A stretch of 64,000 bases of DNA from Latilactobacillus sakei. Lineage in GTDB: Bacteria; Bacillota; Bacilli; Lactobacillales; Lactobacillaceae. This document shows, piece by piece, positions 1 to 10,035 of the stretch. The position numbers and the translations under genes were made by a program. Numbering within the stretch: the first letter of the stretch is position 1; every line of letters begins with the position of its first letter. The notes beneath the pieces are model-generated. The model searched no databases. It saw nothing but the letters and a program-made list of their open reading frames with translations, and had not been told where the DNA came from. The stretch covers positions 1,426,001 to 1,490,000 of the forward strand of contig CP025839.1 in assembly GCA_002953655.1 (NCBI GenBank), read 5' to 3'.

Positions 1-1390
1 CGTAACCCTGTGCAAACGTTAAAATATCTTCATGAACCGCACCCGAGCTCGCCGCTGCTTCAACGGCCGCTTGTTCTTTTTCAAAATCCGCGAACCGAAT
101 ATTATCGCGAACATCTGTTGAAAATAAAAAGTTGTCCTGTGGTACATAGCCAATACTATCGAGTAATGCATCTAATGTGTAATCCCGAATATCGTGCTGG
201 TTAATTTTAATTTGGCCCTGATATTGATCATATTCCCGTAATAGCAACTTGATTAAAGTACTTTTACCAGAACCAACCTTTCCCACAATCCCTAATGTCT
301 TTCCTTGTGGCAATTGGAAATGTACATCCGTCAAAGTTGGGGTTTGTTCTTCAGGATAAGCAAATTGTTGAATCGCGTAGTCAATATCACCAGTTGCCAA
401 CGTTTGAATGGCATCTGGCTTTTCAATAATTGTGCTAGTTTCTTTTAATAATGATTCCACCCGATCATAACTAGCATTGCCACGTTCAAGCACATTGAAT
501 AAACGACCAATCGCAAACATTGGCCAAACCAAAGCTGCGATATAACTAATAAAAGCAATCAATTGGCCAATGGTAATACTGTGGTTCATGACCAACGTTC
601 CGCCATAGATAATCGTGACGAGGTATGTTAACCCAATGATCAAACTAATCGCTGGATCAAATAACCCATCGATGAAGTTAACACGCTTGTTAATCGCAAT
701 TGTCTTCGTCACAATTTGGTCAAAATCGTTGATATCCGCTTCTTCTTGACCAAACGTTTTTAAAACCTTAATCCCAGAAACACTCTCTTGCGTCTTATCA
801 TTTAACTTCGAAAAGGCTGCTTGTGATTCTCTAAAAGCCGTATGCAAATGCGTGCCTAAGCGCCCTGAAGCCACTGCCAATAAAGGCATCGGAATCAAGG
901 CCATTAATGTGAGCCGCCAATCAACAAAAATAATCATCGCGATGATGGTCGTCCCACCTGTAATAATCGAATCCGCGAACGTTAAAATACCAGCCCCCGC
1001 AACTTGTTGAATCGCGGTTAAGTCATTAGTGGCATGGGCCATCAAATCACCGGTCCGGTGTTTTTGGAAGAAAGTTGTGTCCATCTTCATAAAATGCCAG
1101 AACAAACGACTCCGCAATGTCCGTTCTAACTTGGCTGCGCCACCCCAGATACGAGTCCGCCAACCATAGCGAAAGAGATATTGTAAAATCGCGGCTGCTA
1201 ATAAGACCCCAATCCACATTAATAAGACCGACACTTTTAACTTTCGAGCGGCCATTAAATCGATTAACGTCCCAATCACTTTTGGTGGCACAATCTGCAC
1301 AATCGCAACTAAGACTAAAAAAATAACCCCTAATATATAGCGGCGATATTCTTGTTTAAAATACCAGCCTAACTTCTTAAATATACCCAT
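1..1390 (-). CDS. ABC exporter, fused permease/ATPase (partial, C-terminus off the window)
   Basis: Half-transporter of the multidrug/lipid exporter class, expected to pump a hydrophobic substrate out across the membrane as a dimer. About 463 residues are visible from the ATG at 1390, preceded by a GGAGAT ribosome site. A six-helix membrane domain fills roughly residues 15-310, then the ATPase domain begins. Walker A (GKVGSGKST) is near residue 370 and the Q-loop (YVPQDNFLF) follows. The signature and Walker B motifs lie beyond base 1. It resembles the YheI (BmrC) half of Bacillus YheI/YheH heterodimers, so a second half-transporter probably follows outside the window. Substrate unknown. Confidence 0.93.
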   Translation of the reverse strand, partial: MGIFKKLGWYFKQEYRRYILGVIFLVLVAIVQIVPPKVIGTLIDLMAARKLKVSVLLMWIGVLLAAAILQYLFRYGWRTRIWGGAAKLERTLRSRLFWHFMKMDTTFFQKHRTGDLMAHATNDLTAIQQVAGAGILTFADSIITGGTTIIAMIIFVDWRLTLMALIPMPLLAVASGRLGTHLHTAFRESQAAFSKLNDKTQESVSGIKVLKTFGQEEADINDFDQIVTKTIAINKRVNFIDGLFDPAISLIIGLTYLVTIIYGGTLVMNHSITIGQLIAFISYIAALVWPMFAIGRLFNVLERGNASYDRVESLLKETSTIIEKPDAIQTLATGDIDYAIQQFAYPEEQTPTLTDVHFQLPQGKTLGIVGKVGSGKSTLIKLLLREYDQYQGQIKINQHDIRDYTLDALLDSIGYVPQDNFLFSTDVRDNIRFADFEKEQAAVEAAASSGAVHEDILTFAQGY

Positions 1391-1470
1391 AAAATATCTC
1401 CGTCTTCAAAATTAGATAATCCTCATTATAGCAATCTTAGTTCAGTGGGACAATTATTTCTCTTCCAATA

Positions 1471-1518
1471 AAAAGAGGGTTCCATACAAAAATAAGTTTT
1501 TGTACGAAACGCCTCTTT
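1471..1518 (-). terminator. Terminator downstream of yneF
   Basis: Imperfect hairpin (AAAGAGGCGTTTCGTACAAA paired with a matching arm, rich in A/T) between yneF and the ABC exporter, with a T-run on the minus strand. It separates the two transcripts. Confidence 0.65.
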
Positions 1519-1531
1519 AATTAAGTCATGT

Positions 1532-1762
1532 TTATTTTTTGCTACGTTTTTGTTGTGCTTTCATTGAGCTCATCATCTGGTTTAATTTCTTTTCAGATGG
1601 TTTTTGCCCCATTTGCATCATCATAGCTTTCAACATATCTTCATTAACTGGTGGATTTTCTTCGAAATATTTCTTCATGTAAGCACGTGCGCCGAAAAAG
1701 CCAGCAACTGCACCTAATAATGCCCCAATGACAAATATTAATACGCCTATTCCGATATTCAT
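1532..1762 (-). CDS. yneF: YneF family small membrane protein (UPF0154)
   Basis: A 76-residue protein with one N-terminal membrane helix (about residues 4-26, glycine rich), followed by the family's charged segment beginning RAYMKKYFEENPP and a methionine-rich stretch. Length and layout match the UPF0154/YneF family found across Firmicutes. The molecular role is not established. It lies downstream of ynzC in the same direction with an 80-base gap, as in the Bacillus lexA neighbourhood. Confidence 0.92.
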   Translation of the reverse strand: MNIGIGVLIFVIGALLGAVAGFFGARAYMKKYFEENPPVNEDMLKAMMMQMGQKPSEKKLNQMMSSMKAQQKRSKK

Positions 1763-1842
1763 ATCTTATGCACCCCTTCCTCATTCAGTTCACTTAAATA
1801 TTCTACACATTATTGCCCTAAAAAGAAAGCGGAATTCCTAGA

Positions 1843-2085
1843 TTAATCGTCACGTAAACCCTTTTCACGTTGAATGTCCTTCACTTTTTCAGGTGTGACT
1901 TCCTTACCATCTTTATCATAAACTTGTAACATCTCAACTTGTGAGCGGAAACTAGCACGGAAATCCTTCAAATAAGCGTCGCGCAATTCTTGACGTTCTG
2001 CTGTTTCTTCAGGTGTTAAACCCTCTGCTTTTGCTTTATGTGCTAATTCATTAATACGATCGAGTCGTTTTTGATCCATTGCCAT
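1843..2085 (-). CDS. ynzC: YnzC family protein (DUF896)
   Basis: Small cytosolic helical protein of about 80 residues. It shows the DUF896 pattern: DRINELAHKAK, then a TPEE...ERQELRDAYL segment and a KVKDIQREKGLR tail. In Bacillus the homologue belongs to the SOS-controlled yneA-yneB-ynzC operon divergent from lexA. Here ynzC faces lexA directly, with no yneA or yneB. GGAGG lies 3 bases before the first ATG (2088) and 6 before the second (2085), so 2085 is preferred; 2079 is also possible. The single SOS box between the two genes could control both. Confidence 0.9.
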   Translation of the reverse strand: MAMDQKRLDRINELAHKAKAEGLTPEETAERQELRDAYLKDFRASFRSQVEMLQVYDKDGKEVTPEKVKDIQREKGLRDD

Positions 2086-2150
2086 CATCGGCCTCCAAAT
2101 TTAAACTTTTATCCTATTTTGGACTAAAATGCTCAAAATGTCAAAAAATA

Positions 2151-2164
2151 CGAACACTTGTTTG
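2151..2164. promoter_or_regulatory. LexA (SOS) box between ynzC and lexA
   Basis: CGAACACTTGTTTG matches the Gram-positive LexA operator CGAACRNRYGTTCG at 12 of 14 positions or better. It sits 56 bases before the lexA start and overlaps its probable -35 element, which fits autorepression. Confidence 0.85.
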
Positions 2165-2190
2165 AAATCCTACTATAAATATGCTACTAT
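2162..2190 (+). promoter_or_regulatory. lexA promoter
   Basis: TTGAAA (2162-2167) and TACTAT (2185-2190) are 17 bases apart. The -35 overlaps the right end of the SOS box, so bound LexA would block RNA polymerase. Confidence 0.65.
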
Positions 2191-2219
2191 ATGCTTAATA
2201 GAACGAATGAGGTGCGCTT

Positions 2220-2834
2220 ATGACTAAAACTGAATCCAAACAATTAGAGGTCTTACGTTTTATTCACGAACGTGTTCAAGACAAAGGTTACCCGCCCACG
2301 GTCCGCGAGATTTGCGAAGCCGTTAATTTATCGTCCACTTCTACTGTCCATGGGCATTTAGCCCGACTTGAGAAGAAGGGCTTATTACAAAAGGATCCCA
2401 CTAAACCACGGGCGATCGAGTTAACGCCCGCTGGTCTCACGGCCATTGGGGCGACACCGCAAAAGATTCCAGTCTTAGGGGTGGTTACTGCTGGTGTCCC
2501 TATTTTGGCAGTTGAAGAAGCAACTGATTACTTCCCACTACCACCTAGTTTGCAAACCGAACAGGATTTGTTCATGTTAACGATTCGTGGCGAGAGTATG
2601 ATTAATGCCGGTATTTTAGATGGCGATGAGGTTATCATTCGGAAACAATCAACTGCTGATAATGGCGATATTGTCATTGCGATGACTGCTGAAGATGAAG
2701 CAACTTGCAAACGATTCTTCAAAGAAGCAGATCATTACCGTCTCCAACCAGAAAACGATACATTTGAACCGATTATTTTAAATGAAGTTAGCATTTTAGG
2801 GAAGGTCGTTGGCCTTTACCGCGATCGCATGTAA
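2220..2834 (+). CDS. lexA: LexA, SOS response repressor / self-cleaving protease
   Basis: Represses DNA-damage genes and is inactivated by RecA-stimulated self-cleavage. The 204-residue length is typical. The N-terminal winged helix (residues 1-70) contains the YPPTVREI segment. The cleavage site is Ala91-Gly92 (VTAGVP). The catalytic dyad is Ser126 (GESM) and Lys164 (TCKRF), matching the family spacing. The ATG follows GAGGTGCG. The SOS box upstream indicates autoregulation. A perfect hairpin terminator follows the stop. Confidence 0.98.
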
Positions 2835-2835
2835 T

Positions 2836-2870
2836 AAAAAAGAAGTTCGCCTAGGCGAACTTCTTTTTTT
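2836..2870. terminator. lexA terminator (bidirectional)
   Basis: Perfect palindrome AAGAAGTTCGCC/GGCGAACTTCTT flanked by A- and T-runs. It can stop both lexA and transcripts arriving from apt. Confidence 0.92.
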
Positions 2871-2887
2871 GTCTGTTTCTCTTTAAC

Positions 2888-2971
2888 GTGCTTTCACCAA
2901 CTGCTTTCTGCGCTTTGCCAGTAATCCGCCTGATTAGGCAAATGCTCAAAAGCAACCCGTTGATGACACAC
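2888..2971 (-). repeat. Structured 3'-UTR element, copy A (downstream of apt)
   Basis: On the minus strand: outer arm GTGTGTCATCAAC, bulge GGGT(T), inner arm GCTTTT, core GAGCATTTGCCTAATC, small TAATC/GATTA hairpin, AAGCGCAG, inner arm AAAGCA, outer arm GTTGGTGAAAGCAC. It begins 7 bases after the apt stop codon and runs toward the lexA terminator. It shares its architecture and core, but not its arm sequence, with the copies at 45599, 53991 and 60988. Confidence 0.7.
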
Positions 2972-2978
2972 TTCTTGA

Positions 2979-3497
2979 TTAATATTCCATTAATTTGAAA
3001 ATATCATAGTCCTTAATCTTTTCGCGGCCGTTTAAGTCCTTCAATTCGATGAAGAAGGCTGTCCCCACGACGATCCCGCCTAGTTCTTCAACCATTTTGA
3101 TTGTTGCGGCAATTGTGCCACCGGTTGCTAATAAGTCATCTGTCACTAAGACTTTTTGGCCTGGTTTAACAGCATCTTTGTGCATATACAACGTTGATTC
3201 ACCGTATTCTAAACCATAGCTAGCTGAAACTGTTTCGCGTGGCAACTTGCCCTTCTTACGAGCAGGTGCAAAACCGACACCTAATTTGTAAGCAACTGGA
3301 CAGCCAACGATAAAGCCCCGGGCTTCAGGGCCAACGATCATTTCAACGCCTTTGTTCTTAGCGTATTCAACAATTTTATCCGTTGCTGCTGCGTATGCTC
3401 CACCATCGGACATCAAAGGTGAGATATCACGAAAAGTAACGCCAGCTTCCGGAAAATCCGGAACACTTGCGACATAATCTTTAAAGTTGATTGACAT
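2979..3497 (-). CDS. apt: Adenine phosphoribosyltransferase
   Basis: Salvages adenine with PRPP to give AMP and pyrophosphate in the cytosol. The 172 residues match the family length. The PRPP-binding loop [12 protein letters not shown] lies at about 116-127. The purine-binding VGPEARGFI segment is near 55-63. Start ATG at 3497 follows GGAGCG. It sits 23 bases downstream of recJ on the same strand, the common recJ-apt operon of Firmicutes. Confidence 0.97.
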   Translation of the reverse strand: MSINFKDYVASVPDFPEAGVTFRDISPLMSDGGAYAAATDKIVEYAKNKGVEMIVGPEARGFIVGCPVAYKLGVGFAPARKKGKLPRETVSASYGLEYGESTLYMHKDAVKPGQKVLVTDDLLATGGTIAATIKMVEELGGIVVGTAFFIELKDLNGREKIKDYDIFKLMEY

Positions 3498-3520
3498 ATA
3501 TAATTCGCTCCTTAACTCTT

Positions 3521-5833
3521 TTAGCGATTTGCTACTGCTGGGAGAGTTGCTAGCCAGTCTTTCACCTCGGTAAAGGTTGAATAAACAAGCTGTTTTTCCA
3601 TTTCAATTTTAGCTAATCGTTTTTGATAACTTGGTGCACTTTCCAGTGCATGCTTTTCAGGTTGTAACTCGGCCGTAATCAGACCACGTTCTATTCTAAC
3701 AAATCCGAGGTCAAAAAACACCTGCAACATGAAAATCATTAGCGGTAATTGTAACTTTAAATACGCGGCTAATTCAGCTAACCGCGCTTTTTCAATGTTT
3801 GGGTGCTTCCGCAAGTAGACTAAGAAGGTCGCAAACTGTTGTTTTGTCGGCATTCCTTCTAAATAAGCAGAGTGTTTAGCATAAAAAATCAGACTTAATC
3901 TAGCCGCCTGTTGTTGTTGATAGAATTGTTCAAAAGCAGTTAAATCAGCCGGTTCATCGACCACAATCAGTTCTTGGCTTGTCGCGACTTGTTCATCAGT
4001 CGCTAACAACGCTTGACTCCCTGCTGGTAAATAAGCTTGCAGTTGCTCGCGCATTTTATCATTAAAAAAGACGTAGTCGCCTGTTGCTTGGAATAATTGT
4101 TTTGTCAGACGATTGCTACGCTGATCAAGTATGACTTGCCCGCTCGTGGCAAGGTCTTTTACCATTAATTGCAATGTCGTTTGACCGCGCCAAGTATTCT
4201 CACTCAAGCTTCCGACCAGTTTTACATCTTCTGCAGCAGTTAAATCAGGCATCAAAGCCCCCTTATTGAAAGCTAAGACCGCTAATTGCTGTTGTTGATC
4301 GACCGCCATCATCTTCAAGTGCTTTTGATCAGCACCAATTTGTTTGACATCAGCTAACTGGGGCGCGCTAAGTTCAATTAACGGTTCTGGATTATCGCTA
4401 CCAAACGGTGCCAATTGTTGTAAGGCTTGATATAAATCAGGCGTAATATCGGCCAACGTCAGCGCTAAATCAACTGATAATGGTTGGCGTCCCGTTAAAT
4501 CTAACTGGTTAACTTGCGCATACTCGTTCATCGCAGTTTGAATCATCGCTAATTGATCAACCTTAGCAGTCAAACCAACGGCCATGTGATGGCCCCCAAA
4601 ATGAACCAATAATTCACGATGCGCATCTAACGCTTTAAAGAGATGGAAAGCTGTCACACTACGGCCAGAGCCTTTAGCTAAACCAGTTTCCGGGTCAATC
4701 GTCAAGACTAAGGTTGGTTTACCAGTTTGTTCAACAACGTGACTAGCCACAATCCCTAGCACCCCTTCGTGCCAGCCTTCATGGGCAATGACCAAAGTGG
4801 TACTTGCTTGATTTTCCGGTGTTTCAGCGATTGTCATCGCTGTTGCCGTAATTTCTTGGACTAAGCCTTGGCGTTTTTTATTTTGTTGTTCAATAAATTG
4901 GGCCTGTTCGACCGCTTCTTCGTCATCGAGCGTCGTCAATAGTTGCACACCAAGAGTCGCATCCCCTAACCGACCAATCGCATTTAAACGCGGGCCAATT
5001 CCAAACCCAATATTAGTGGCATCTAGGGTTGCTTGTTCTAAGCCGGCTGATTGACATAATGCGACCAAACCTGGTCGATCGGTATTTTGTAATTGTTGTA
5101 AACCTAAACTGACCAACGTCCGGTTTTCATCGACTAAGGGGACGATATCACAAACCGTCCCGATTGCAGCTAAATCTAATTTATCATAAGGAATCTCTTC
5201 CAATAAAGCAGTCGCCACTTTAAACGCCACACCGACCCCACAGAGTTCACCAAACGGATATTGTCCTTCTGGATGTCTAGGATGCACAATCGCCACTGCA
5301 TTGGGTAATTCTGCTGGTAACTCATGATGATCGGTCACAACCACGTCAACACCGTGTTCTTGCGCGTAAGCGATTGGTGCTAGGCCGCTCACCCCGTTAT
5401 CAACAGTCACAATTAATTGGGTGCCATTTTCAATCAAGCGTTTATAAGCTTCTAAATTAGGCCCATAACCGTCCTTAAACCGATTAGGCACATAGACTTC
5501 AACAGCGGCGCCTAAATCATCTAAAGTTTCCTTCATTAAAGTGGTGCTGGTAATCCCATCTGCGTCATAATCGCCATAAATCGTAATTTTTTCGCCATTC
5601 ACAATTGCTGCTTGAATCCGATCAATCGCCTTTTGCATATCATGCAAAGCGTATGGATCATGAAGTTGGCCGACATTGGGATTCATAAAATTATTGATCT
5701 GTTCTGCATCCCGCAAGCCGCGTTGCCACAAAAGTTGCGCCGCAGCCTTAGGTAGCGGATTATCTTTTATAATTGTTTGTAATTCAGCTTCAGTTGGTAC
5801 TGGTTTTAATTGCCATTCATATTGTGCTTCCAA
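3521..5833 (-). CDS. recJ: RecJ, single-strand-specific 5'-3' DNA exonuclease
   Basis: Degrades single-stranded DNA 5' to 3' in recombination and mismatch repair. At 770 residues it is the long Firmicute form with a C-terminal extension. DHH-family motifs are visible: DYDADG (88-93), VDNG (144-147), TDHH (167-170), and GGHHMAVG of the DHHA1 domain further on. The start is TTG at 5833, chosen because GAGGG lies 6-7 bases upstream and no in-frame ATG follows closely. It is transcribed with apt. Confidence 0.96.
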   Translation of the reverse strand: MEAQYEWQLKPVPTEAELQTIIKDNPLPKAAAQLLWQRGLRDAEQINNFMNPNVGQLHDPYALHDMQKAIDRIQAAIVNGEKITIYGDYDADGITSTTLMKETLDDLGAAVEVYVPNRFKDGYGPNLEAYKRLIENGTQLIVTVDNGVSGLAPIAYAQEHGVDVVVTDHHELPAELPNAVAIVHPRHPEGQYPFGELCGVGVAFKVATALLEEIPYDKLDLAAIGTVCDIVPLVDENRTLVSLGLQQLQNTDRPGLVALCQSAGLEQATLDATNIGFGIGPRLNAIGRLGDATLGVQLLTTLDDEEAVEQAQFIEQQNKKRQGLVQEITATAMTIAETPENQASTTLVIAHEGWHEGVLGIVASHVVEQTGKPTLVLTIDPETGLAKGSGRSVTAFHLFKALDAHRELLVHFGGHHMAVGLTAKVDQLAMIQTAMNEYAQVNQLDLTGRQPLSVDLALTLADITPDLYQALQQLAPFGSDNPEPLIELSAPQLADVKQIGADQKHLKMMAVDQQQQLAVLAFNKGALMPDLTAAEDVKLVGSLSENTWRGQTTLQLMVKDLATSGQVILDQRSNRLTKQLFQATGDYVFFNDKMREQLQAYLPAGSQALLATDEQVATSQELIVVDEPADLTAFEQFYQQQQAARLSLIFYAKHSAYLEGMPTKQQFATFLVYLRKHPNIEKARLAELAAYLKLQLPLMIFMLQVFFDLGFVRIERGLITAELQPEKHALESAPSYQKRLAKIEMEKQLVYSTFTEVKDWLATLPAVANR

Positions 5834-5930
5834 ATTAATCCCTCACTACTTCCCAGTCATTAACTAACCCATTATAGCAAAATTTAACACTTTTCGCCTA
5901 ACTTCACCTTTTGTTTAATCCGATAGATGC

Positions 5931-5936
5931 TATACT
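5931..5936 (+). promoter_or_regulatory. galE extended -10 promoter
   Basis: TGC-TATACT forms an extended -10 about 42 bases before the galE ATG. No good -35 is seen, which is normal for extended -10 promoters. Confidence 0.55.
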
Positions 5937-5977
5937 ATTAAGAGTACAATTGTATTCTCAACTTAGGGGGAAATTCC

Positions 5978-6970
5978 ATGTCAATTCTAGTTTTAGGGGG
6001 CGCCGGTTACATCGGTTCCCACACCGTTGATCAATTAATCCAACGCGGCTATGACGTCGCTGTTGTCGATAGTTTGGTAACGGGTCATCAAGGCGCCATC
6101 AATCAACAAGCCCGCTTTTATCAAGGTGATATCCGCGATAAAGACTTCATGCGGACCGTTTTCCAACAAGAAGACGTGACGGGCGTCATTCATTTTGCCG
6201 CCTTTTCAATCGTGCCTGAATCAATGCAAGCACCACTTAAATACTTCGATAACAACACTTATGGGATGACCGCCTTATTAGAAGTGATGAATGAATTCGA
6301 TGTTAAACGCATCGTCTTTTCTTCAACTGCCGCTACTTATGGCGAACCTAAATCAATTCCGATCAAGGAATCTGATCCACAATTACCAACCAACCCTTAC
6401 GGCGAAAGTAAATTAATGATGGAAACCATGATGAAATGGGCTGACAAAGCTTACGGCATTAAGTTTGTCGCCTTACGTTACTTCAATGTGGTTGGCGCTA
6501 AACCAGATGGTTCAATTGGTGAAGATCACCATCCTGAAACCCATCTCTTACCAATCGTCTTACAAGTTGCTGCAGGCAAACGTGATCAATTATCAATCTT
6601 TGGTGATGATTACGATACACCAGATGGTACCAACGTCCGCGATTACGTGCACGTTTTAGATTTAGCAGACGCCCACATCTTGGCCTTTGAATACCTCGCT
6701 GATGGTCATGACAGTAACGCCTTTAACTTAGGGTCTTCAACTGGTTTTTCAAACATGGAAATCGTTGAAGCCGCTCGTAAAGTAACTGGCAAAGCGATTC
6801 CACTTGAAATGGCCCCTCGTCGTGCCGGCGATCCAAGCACCTTGATTGCCGCTAGTGACAAAGCCCGCGAAACGCTCGGCTGGGCACCCCAATATGATAA
6901 TATGGAAGCTATTATTGAAACCGCATGGAATTGGCATTTAAACCATCCTAACGGTTACGCTGATCGCTAA
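5978..6970 (+). CDS. galE: UDP-glucose 4-epimerase
   Basis: Interconverts UDP-glucose and UDP-galactose (Leloir pathway and supply of sugar nucleotides for envelope glycans). Extended SDR fold of 330 residues. NAD-binding GGAGYIGSH at 7-15, SST at 115-117, and the catalytic YxxxK as Y141-GES-K145. ATG follows GGGGG. It has its own promoter and terminator, is not beside galK or galT here, and so is likely a stand-alone epimerase. Confidence 0.97.
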   Translation: MSILVLGGAGYIGSHTVDQLIQRGYDVAVVDSLVTGHQGAINQQARFYQGDIRDKDFMRTVFQQEDVTGVIHFAAFSIVPESMQAPLKYFDNNTYGMTALLEVMNEFDVKRIVFSSTAATYGEPKSIPIKESDPQLPTNPYGESKLMMETMMKWADKAYGIKFVALRYFNVVGAKPDGSIGEDHHPETHLLPIVLQVAAGKRDQLSIFGDDYDTPDGTNVRDYVHVLDLADAHILAFEYLADGHDSNAFNLGSSTGFSNMEIVEAARKVTGKAIPLEMAPRRAGDPSTLIAASDKARETLGWAPQYDNMEAIIETAWNWHLNHPNGYADR

Positions 6971-6979
6971 ACTAAATTA

Positions 6980-7020
6980 AAGCAGTTCAAACCCCAATGA
7001 CGGTTTTGAACTGCTTTATT
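6980..7020 (+). terminator. galE terminator
   Basis: Hairpin AAGCAGTTCAAAAC/GGTTTTGAACTGCTT followed by T-rich sequence, 10 bases after the galE stop. Confidence 0.85.
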
Positions 7021-7055
7021 TGTTATAATGAAAACAGAACTTAAGGAGGTTCATC

Positions 7056-7421
7056 ATGTCTTTATTCATTACAATTTTAACAAGTTTAATCGCCATCGAA
7101 CATCTCGGCATTATGGGACTCGAAATGTTTGCCAACGATCAAACAAAGGCCAAGGCCTTCGATATGCCCCTGGATTTCGTCCGATTACCTAACGCCAAAG
7201 TCGCCCTTGCCAACCAAGGGATTTATAATGGGATGCTTGGTGTCTTAATCATCGCCGTCAATTGCTTATTGACCGGTGCCGCTTTAAAAACCGTCTTAGC
7301 ATTATTAATGTTATACATCTTCATCGTTGCCCTTTATGGCACTTTTACCGCAACGAAAAAGATTTTTTTCTTACAAGGCTTACCAGCGCTGATTACATTG
7401 TTACTAATTTTAATCTTTTAA
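7056..7421 (+). CDS. DUF1304 family membrane protein
   Basis: A 121-residue protein with about four membrane helices (roughly 5-20, 52-72, 76-96, 101-120). It carries the DUF1304 features of an N-terminal EHxGIMxLEMF segment and a NQGxYNGxL motif around residue 53-61. Function is unknown for the family. ATG follows AAGGAGG. The next gene starts 16 bases downstream, so the two probably form an operon ending at the terminator at 7767. Confidence 0.9.
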   Translation: MSLFITILTSLIAIEHLGIMGLEMFANDQTKAKAFDMPLDFVRLPNAKVALANQGIYNGMLGVLIIAVNCLLTGAALKTVLALLMLYIFIVALYGTFTATKKIFFLQGLPALITLLLILIF

Positions 7422-7437
7422 AAAAGGAGTTTTCATA

Positions 7438-7764
7438 ATGACTAATCAAATTTTAATCACCACGACCGAAACGATTCCGGGCAAACAATATGAAGTGCTT
7501 GGTGAAGTTTTCGGCCTCACCACCCAATCTAAGAATGTTTTCAAAAACATCGGTGCCTCACTTAAAAACGTGGTTGGTGGCGAAATTAGAGCCTATACTG
7601 AAATGATGACCGAATCGCGCGACGTCGCAATCGACCGCTTGCGCCAAAACGCCATTGAGATGGGGGCTGATGCTGTTGTGATGATGCGCTTTGACTCTGG
7701 TTCAATTGGGACGGACATGCAATCCGTCGCGGCCTATGGGACAGCCGTTAAATATATCGACTAA
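7438..7764 (+). CDS. YbjQ family protein (putative heavy-metal-binding domain, UPF0145)
   Basis: 108 residues covering the whole YbjQ fold, with the characteristic GEVFGLT, IGA...GGE...YT and the [15 protein letters not shown] helix-strand near residues 70-85. Members form pentamers. The metal-binding description is family lore rather than demonstrated here. AAAAGGAG lies before the ATG. Co-directional with the DUF1304 gene. Confidence 0.92.
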   Translation: MTNQILITTTETIPGKQYEVLGEVFGLTTQSKNVFKNIGASLKNVVGGEIRAYTEMMTESRDVAIDRLRQNAIEMGADAVVMMRFDSGSIGTDMQSVAAYGTAVKYID

Positions 7765-7766
7765 TT

Positions 7767-7812
7767 AAAAAGCCTCGTAATTGGTTTAACAATCAATTAC
7801 GAGGCTTTTTTT
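7767..7812. terminator. Bidirectional terminator between ybjQ-like gene and the WxL cluster
   Basis: Long hairpin AAAAAGCCTCGTAATTG/CAATTACGAGGCTTTTT serving both convergent transcripts. Confidence 0.92.
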
Positions 7813-7814
7813 AG

Positions 7815-9653
7815 TTAGGCTGCTGGTACTTCAGGCTGCGTATTATTTAATGTCCAAGTAATATCACTGGAAAAAGTTTCACCAGCTTCAATTTGGAGGT
7901 CTGAATTGGCAGCCATCAATAAGTTACCCGTTACTTGCCAAGCGTTTGATAACTTGGTCGATGCAATCGTTGTTTCACTATCATTATCAACCAATCCTAA
8001 ATTAGTTCCGCCTGGTAAGCCACTCATATTAACCGTCGTTGTATTCAAGCGATGGCCAGCTTTAGATGCCATTTTAGTCATTTTTGCTGTTAATTTCCAA
8101 CCCGGATTAACTCTAGAATCAGTAATTTTTAATGTGTCACTAACTTCGTATGGCTGCTTTTGCACATTTGTCCCTGCATAAACATCTTTCGCTAAAACAT
8201 TACCAAATCTAAAGTTAGGCACTTGATCCAATGTTAACTTACCTAATGAGGGCTGAACTTGTAATTCGGCCTTATTAGAGACGACGACCACCTTTTCTGT
8301 TTTTTTACTTGATTCTTCTTCAGAATCAACGTTGGTCGTTAGTGTTAGCTGCGCTTGATAACTCTTACCACTGGCAGTCGCAGCTGCGGCCTGTTTCATA
8401 AACAGACTATCCTTAGCAAATGTTAACGGTTGTGCCGTATTTAAGTCAACCAGCTCATCAATATCGCCGCTACTGTTTGTCACACCACTAGCAGCAGGTA
8501 ATTCTATTGTCTTGCCTGTACTATCCATAAAACGCCAAGCATAATGCCAGGCACTTGTTGAACCAGTGGCTTTAACTAAGTCACTTAAACCGCCGACGGT
8601 CCAACTGCCACCAGTATCCATTGGCCGATTATAGGCTGGCAGCCCACCAACATAAACACCTTTATTAGCTGCTACATTGCCAGCTGCCACCTTAAAGTTA
8701 GCCGGAATTCCTGGTACTTTAGGATCACGATTGACTTGGTTAACATAATAAGAATCCGGTATATATTGTTTGTCGCTACCAACCTCACCATTACCAGCCA
8801 TTAGCGATGTTTTTCGCCCGTTATTTGGTGTAAATTTCAACAAATCTTTAGCACTGGCTGCTTGCCAAGTAATATCATCGGTCGAATCAACGGGGTCAAT
8901 AATCGCTCTAGCCCCATAATCGACGTCCGAATAGATGACTTTAGGTGTGCCGTCAGCATTATCCGTATCGGCATTAATCGATTTAGCCGGTTTCGGTTCT
9001 GGCGTAATCCCGACCTTCGCTAAATCAGAATAGAAAGTCTTATTAAAAGGCCAAATACCATCTGAGAAGCTAAATTGGTAATAGTACGTCCCGACACCTA
9101 AATTACCCGACTTATTTAAGGCGTAATCATTAACATCTAAAAAACCCAAAGAGCCCATGATCAAGGACCAACCCGTCTTGGCTTTAGGTTGTCTTTTATC
9201 CTCAACCCAGTCATTCTGACTGGCATCCCAATGCCAACGCCGAACAGTAATATCTTTACCTAAGCCATTCCCTAAGTTGGTTAGAATGCTCATCCCTGAG
9301 AACTTAGCCTTATCAATATCTTGCAACGCAAAATAATCTTCTTCTTGCGGCTGATGGCTAAATCCTCGTCTAAAAATGGTTAGTAAGAAGCTCCATCCAT
9401 CTTTTGACGGCTTATCTGCATCACTGGGTGTCCCGACTGGTTCCGCACTACGACTGGTGGGTGTTTTTTCATTTGTAGCTAATTTAGGTGCACTTGCATC
9501 GACTGCTTCTGTTGATGCCCCTTTTTCGGTTTCACTCATACTGGTTGCTGGTTCTGATTCAGCCGCCCGAACTTGAACCGGCACATTAATCAAGCTACTC
9601 GTAAGCAGTATGCCGGCTAAGCCGCCATAAACTAGGCGCTTAATTTGCATCAT
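7815..9653 (-). CDS. Large WxL-domain surface protein (CscC-like)
   Basis: Exported cell-surface protein of 612 residues. It has an N-terminal signal peptide (hydrophobic GGLAGILLTSSL, then AxA-type cleavage near VRA), a Thr/Ser/Pro-rich region, a long middle region of no recognised fold, and a C-terminal WxL domain (FRFGNVLAKDVYAG...ITWTLNN). WxL domains bind peptidoglycan non-covalently. The start is placed at 9653 because AAGGGGGG precedes this ATG; the longer frame would begin inside the upstream gene. It overlaps the LPXTG gene by 14 bases. Last gene of the csc operon; probably an adhesion or polysaccharide-binding component. Confidence 0.88.
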   Translation of the reverse strand: MMQIKRLVYGGLAGILLTSSLINVPVQVRAAESEPATSMSETEKGASTEAVDASAPKLATNEKTPTSRSAEPVGTPSDADKPSKDGWSFLLTIFRRGFSHQPQEEDYFALQDIDKAKFSGMSILTNLGNGLGKDITVRRWHWDASQNDWVEDKRQPKAKTGWSLIMGSLGFLDVNDYALNKSGNLGVGTYYYQFSFSDGIWPFNKTFYSDLAKVGITPEPKPAKSINADTDNADGTPKVIYSDVDYGARAIIDPVDSTDDITWQAASAKDLLKFTPNNGRKTSLMAGNGEVGSDKQYIPDSYYVNQVNRDPKVPGIPANFKVAAGNVAANKGVYVGGLPAYNRPMDTGGSWTVGGLSDLVKATGSTSAWHYAWRFMDSTGKTIELPAASGVTNSSGDIDELVDLNTAQPLTFAKDSLFMKQAAAATASGKSYQAQLTLTTNVDSEEESSKKTEKVVVVSNKAELQVQPSLGKLTLDQVPNFRFGNVLAKDVYAGTNVQKQPYEVSDTLKITDSRVNPGWKLTAKMTKMASKAGHRLNTTTVNMSGLPGGTNLGLVDNDSETTIASTKLSNAWQVTGNLLMAANSDLQIEAGETFSSDITWTLNNTQPEVPAA

Positions 9654-10035
9654 AGTCGCCCCCCTTAATGTTAGATTGCCGACGCCGCCAGCCAAGTACT
9701 AATAGCATTAGCGCACTACCGACTAAACTGAGTAACGTACTCTTTAAAGCACCCGTTTGCGGTAGACGTCCAGTAACATTTTGAGTGCCACTGGCCGTAT
9801 AATGAATTTCTTGTCCATTTTCCGGGATCGTCGGTTGTGCAACACCGCTATCTTGGTTGTGATCACCCGGTGCTGTTGGCCTCTTTTGATCAATATGCAC
9901 TGCAAAACTAACAGTGCTTTGACCGCTATCAATTCGATTAGCCTGGACTGGCTGCACCATCGTTACTAATAAGAACACTAGCAACGTTAATGCAAGCGTT
10001 AAAATATCCTTACGTTCTGATAAACTACTCGTCAT
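9640..10035 (-). CDS. Small LPXTG-anchored surface protein (CscD-like)
   Basis: 131-residue exported protein anchored to peptidoglycan by sortase. It has a signal sequence (about residues 10-32, ending VQA), a short variable exposed segment, LPQTG at about 91-95, a C-terminal hydrophobic helix and an RRR tail. Start at ATG 10035 is preferred over the GTG at 10047, which sits on the ribosome site. It overlaps the DUF916 gene by 11 bases. Small LPXTG proteins of this type are regular members of csc clusters. Confidence 0.85.
   Translation of the reverse strand: MTSSLSERKDILTLALTLLVFLLVTMVQPVQANRIDSGQSTVSFAVHIDQKRPTAPGDHNQDSGVAQPTIPENGQEIHYTASGTQNVTGRLPQTGALKSTLLSLVGSALMLLVLGWRRRQSNIKGGDYDAN

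Noticed and set aside
7906-8181. Long plus-strand open frame opposite the large WxL gene
   Set aside because: Composition mirrors the antisense of the real gene; no ribosome site or family resemblance.
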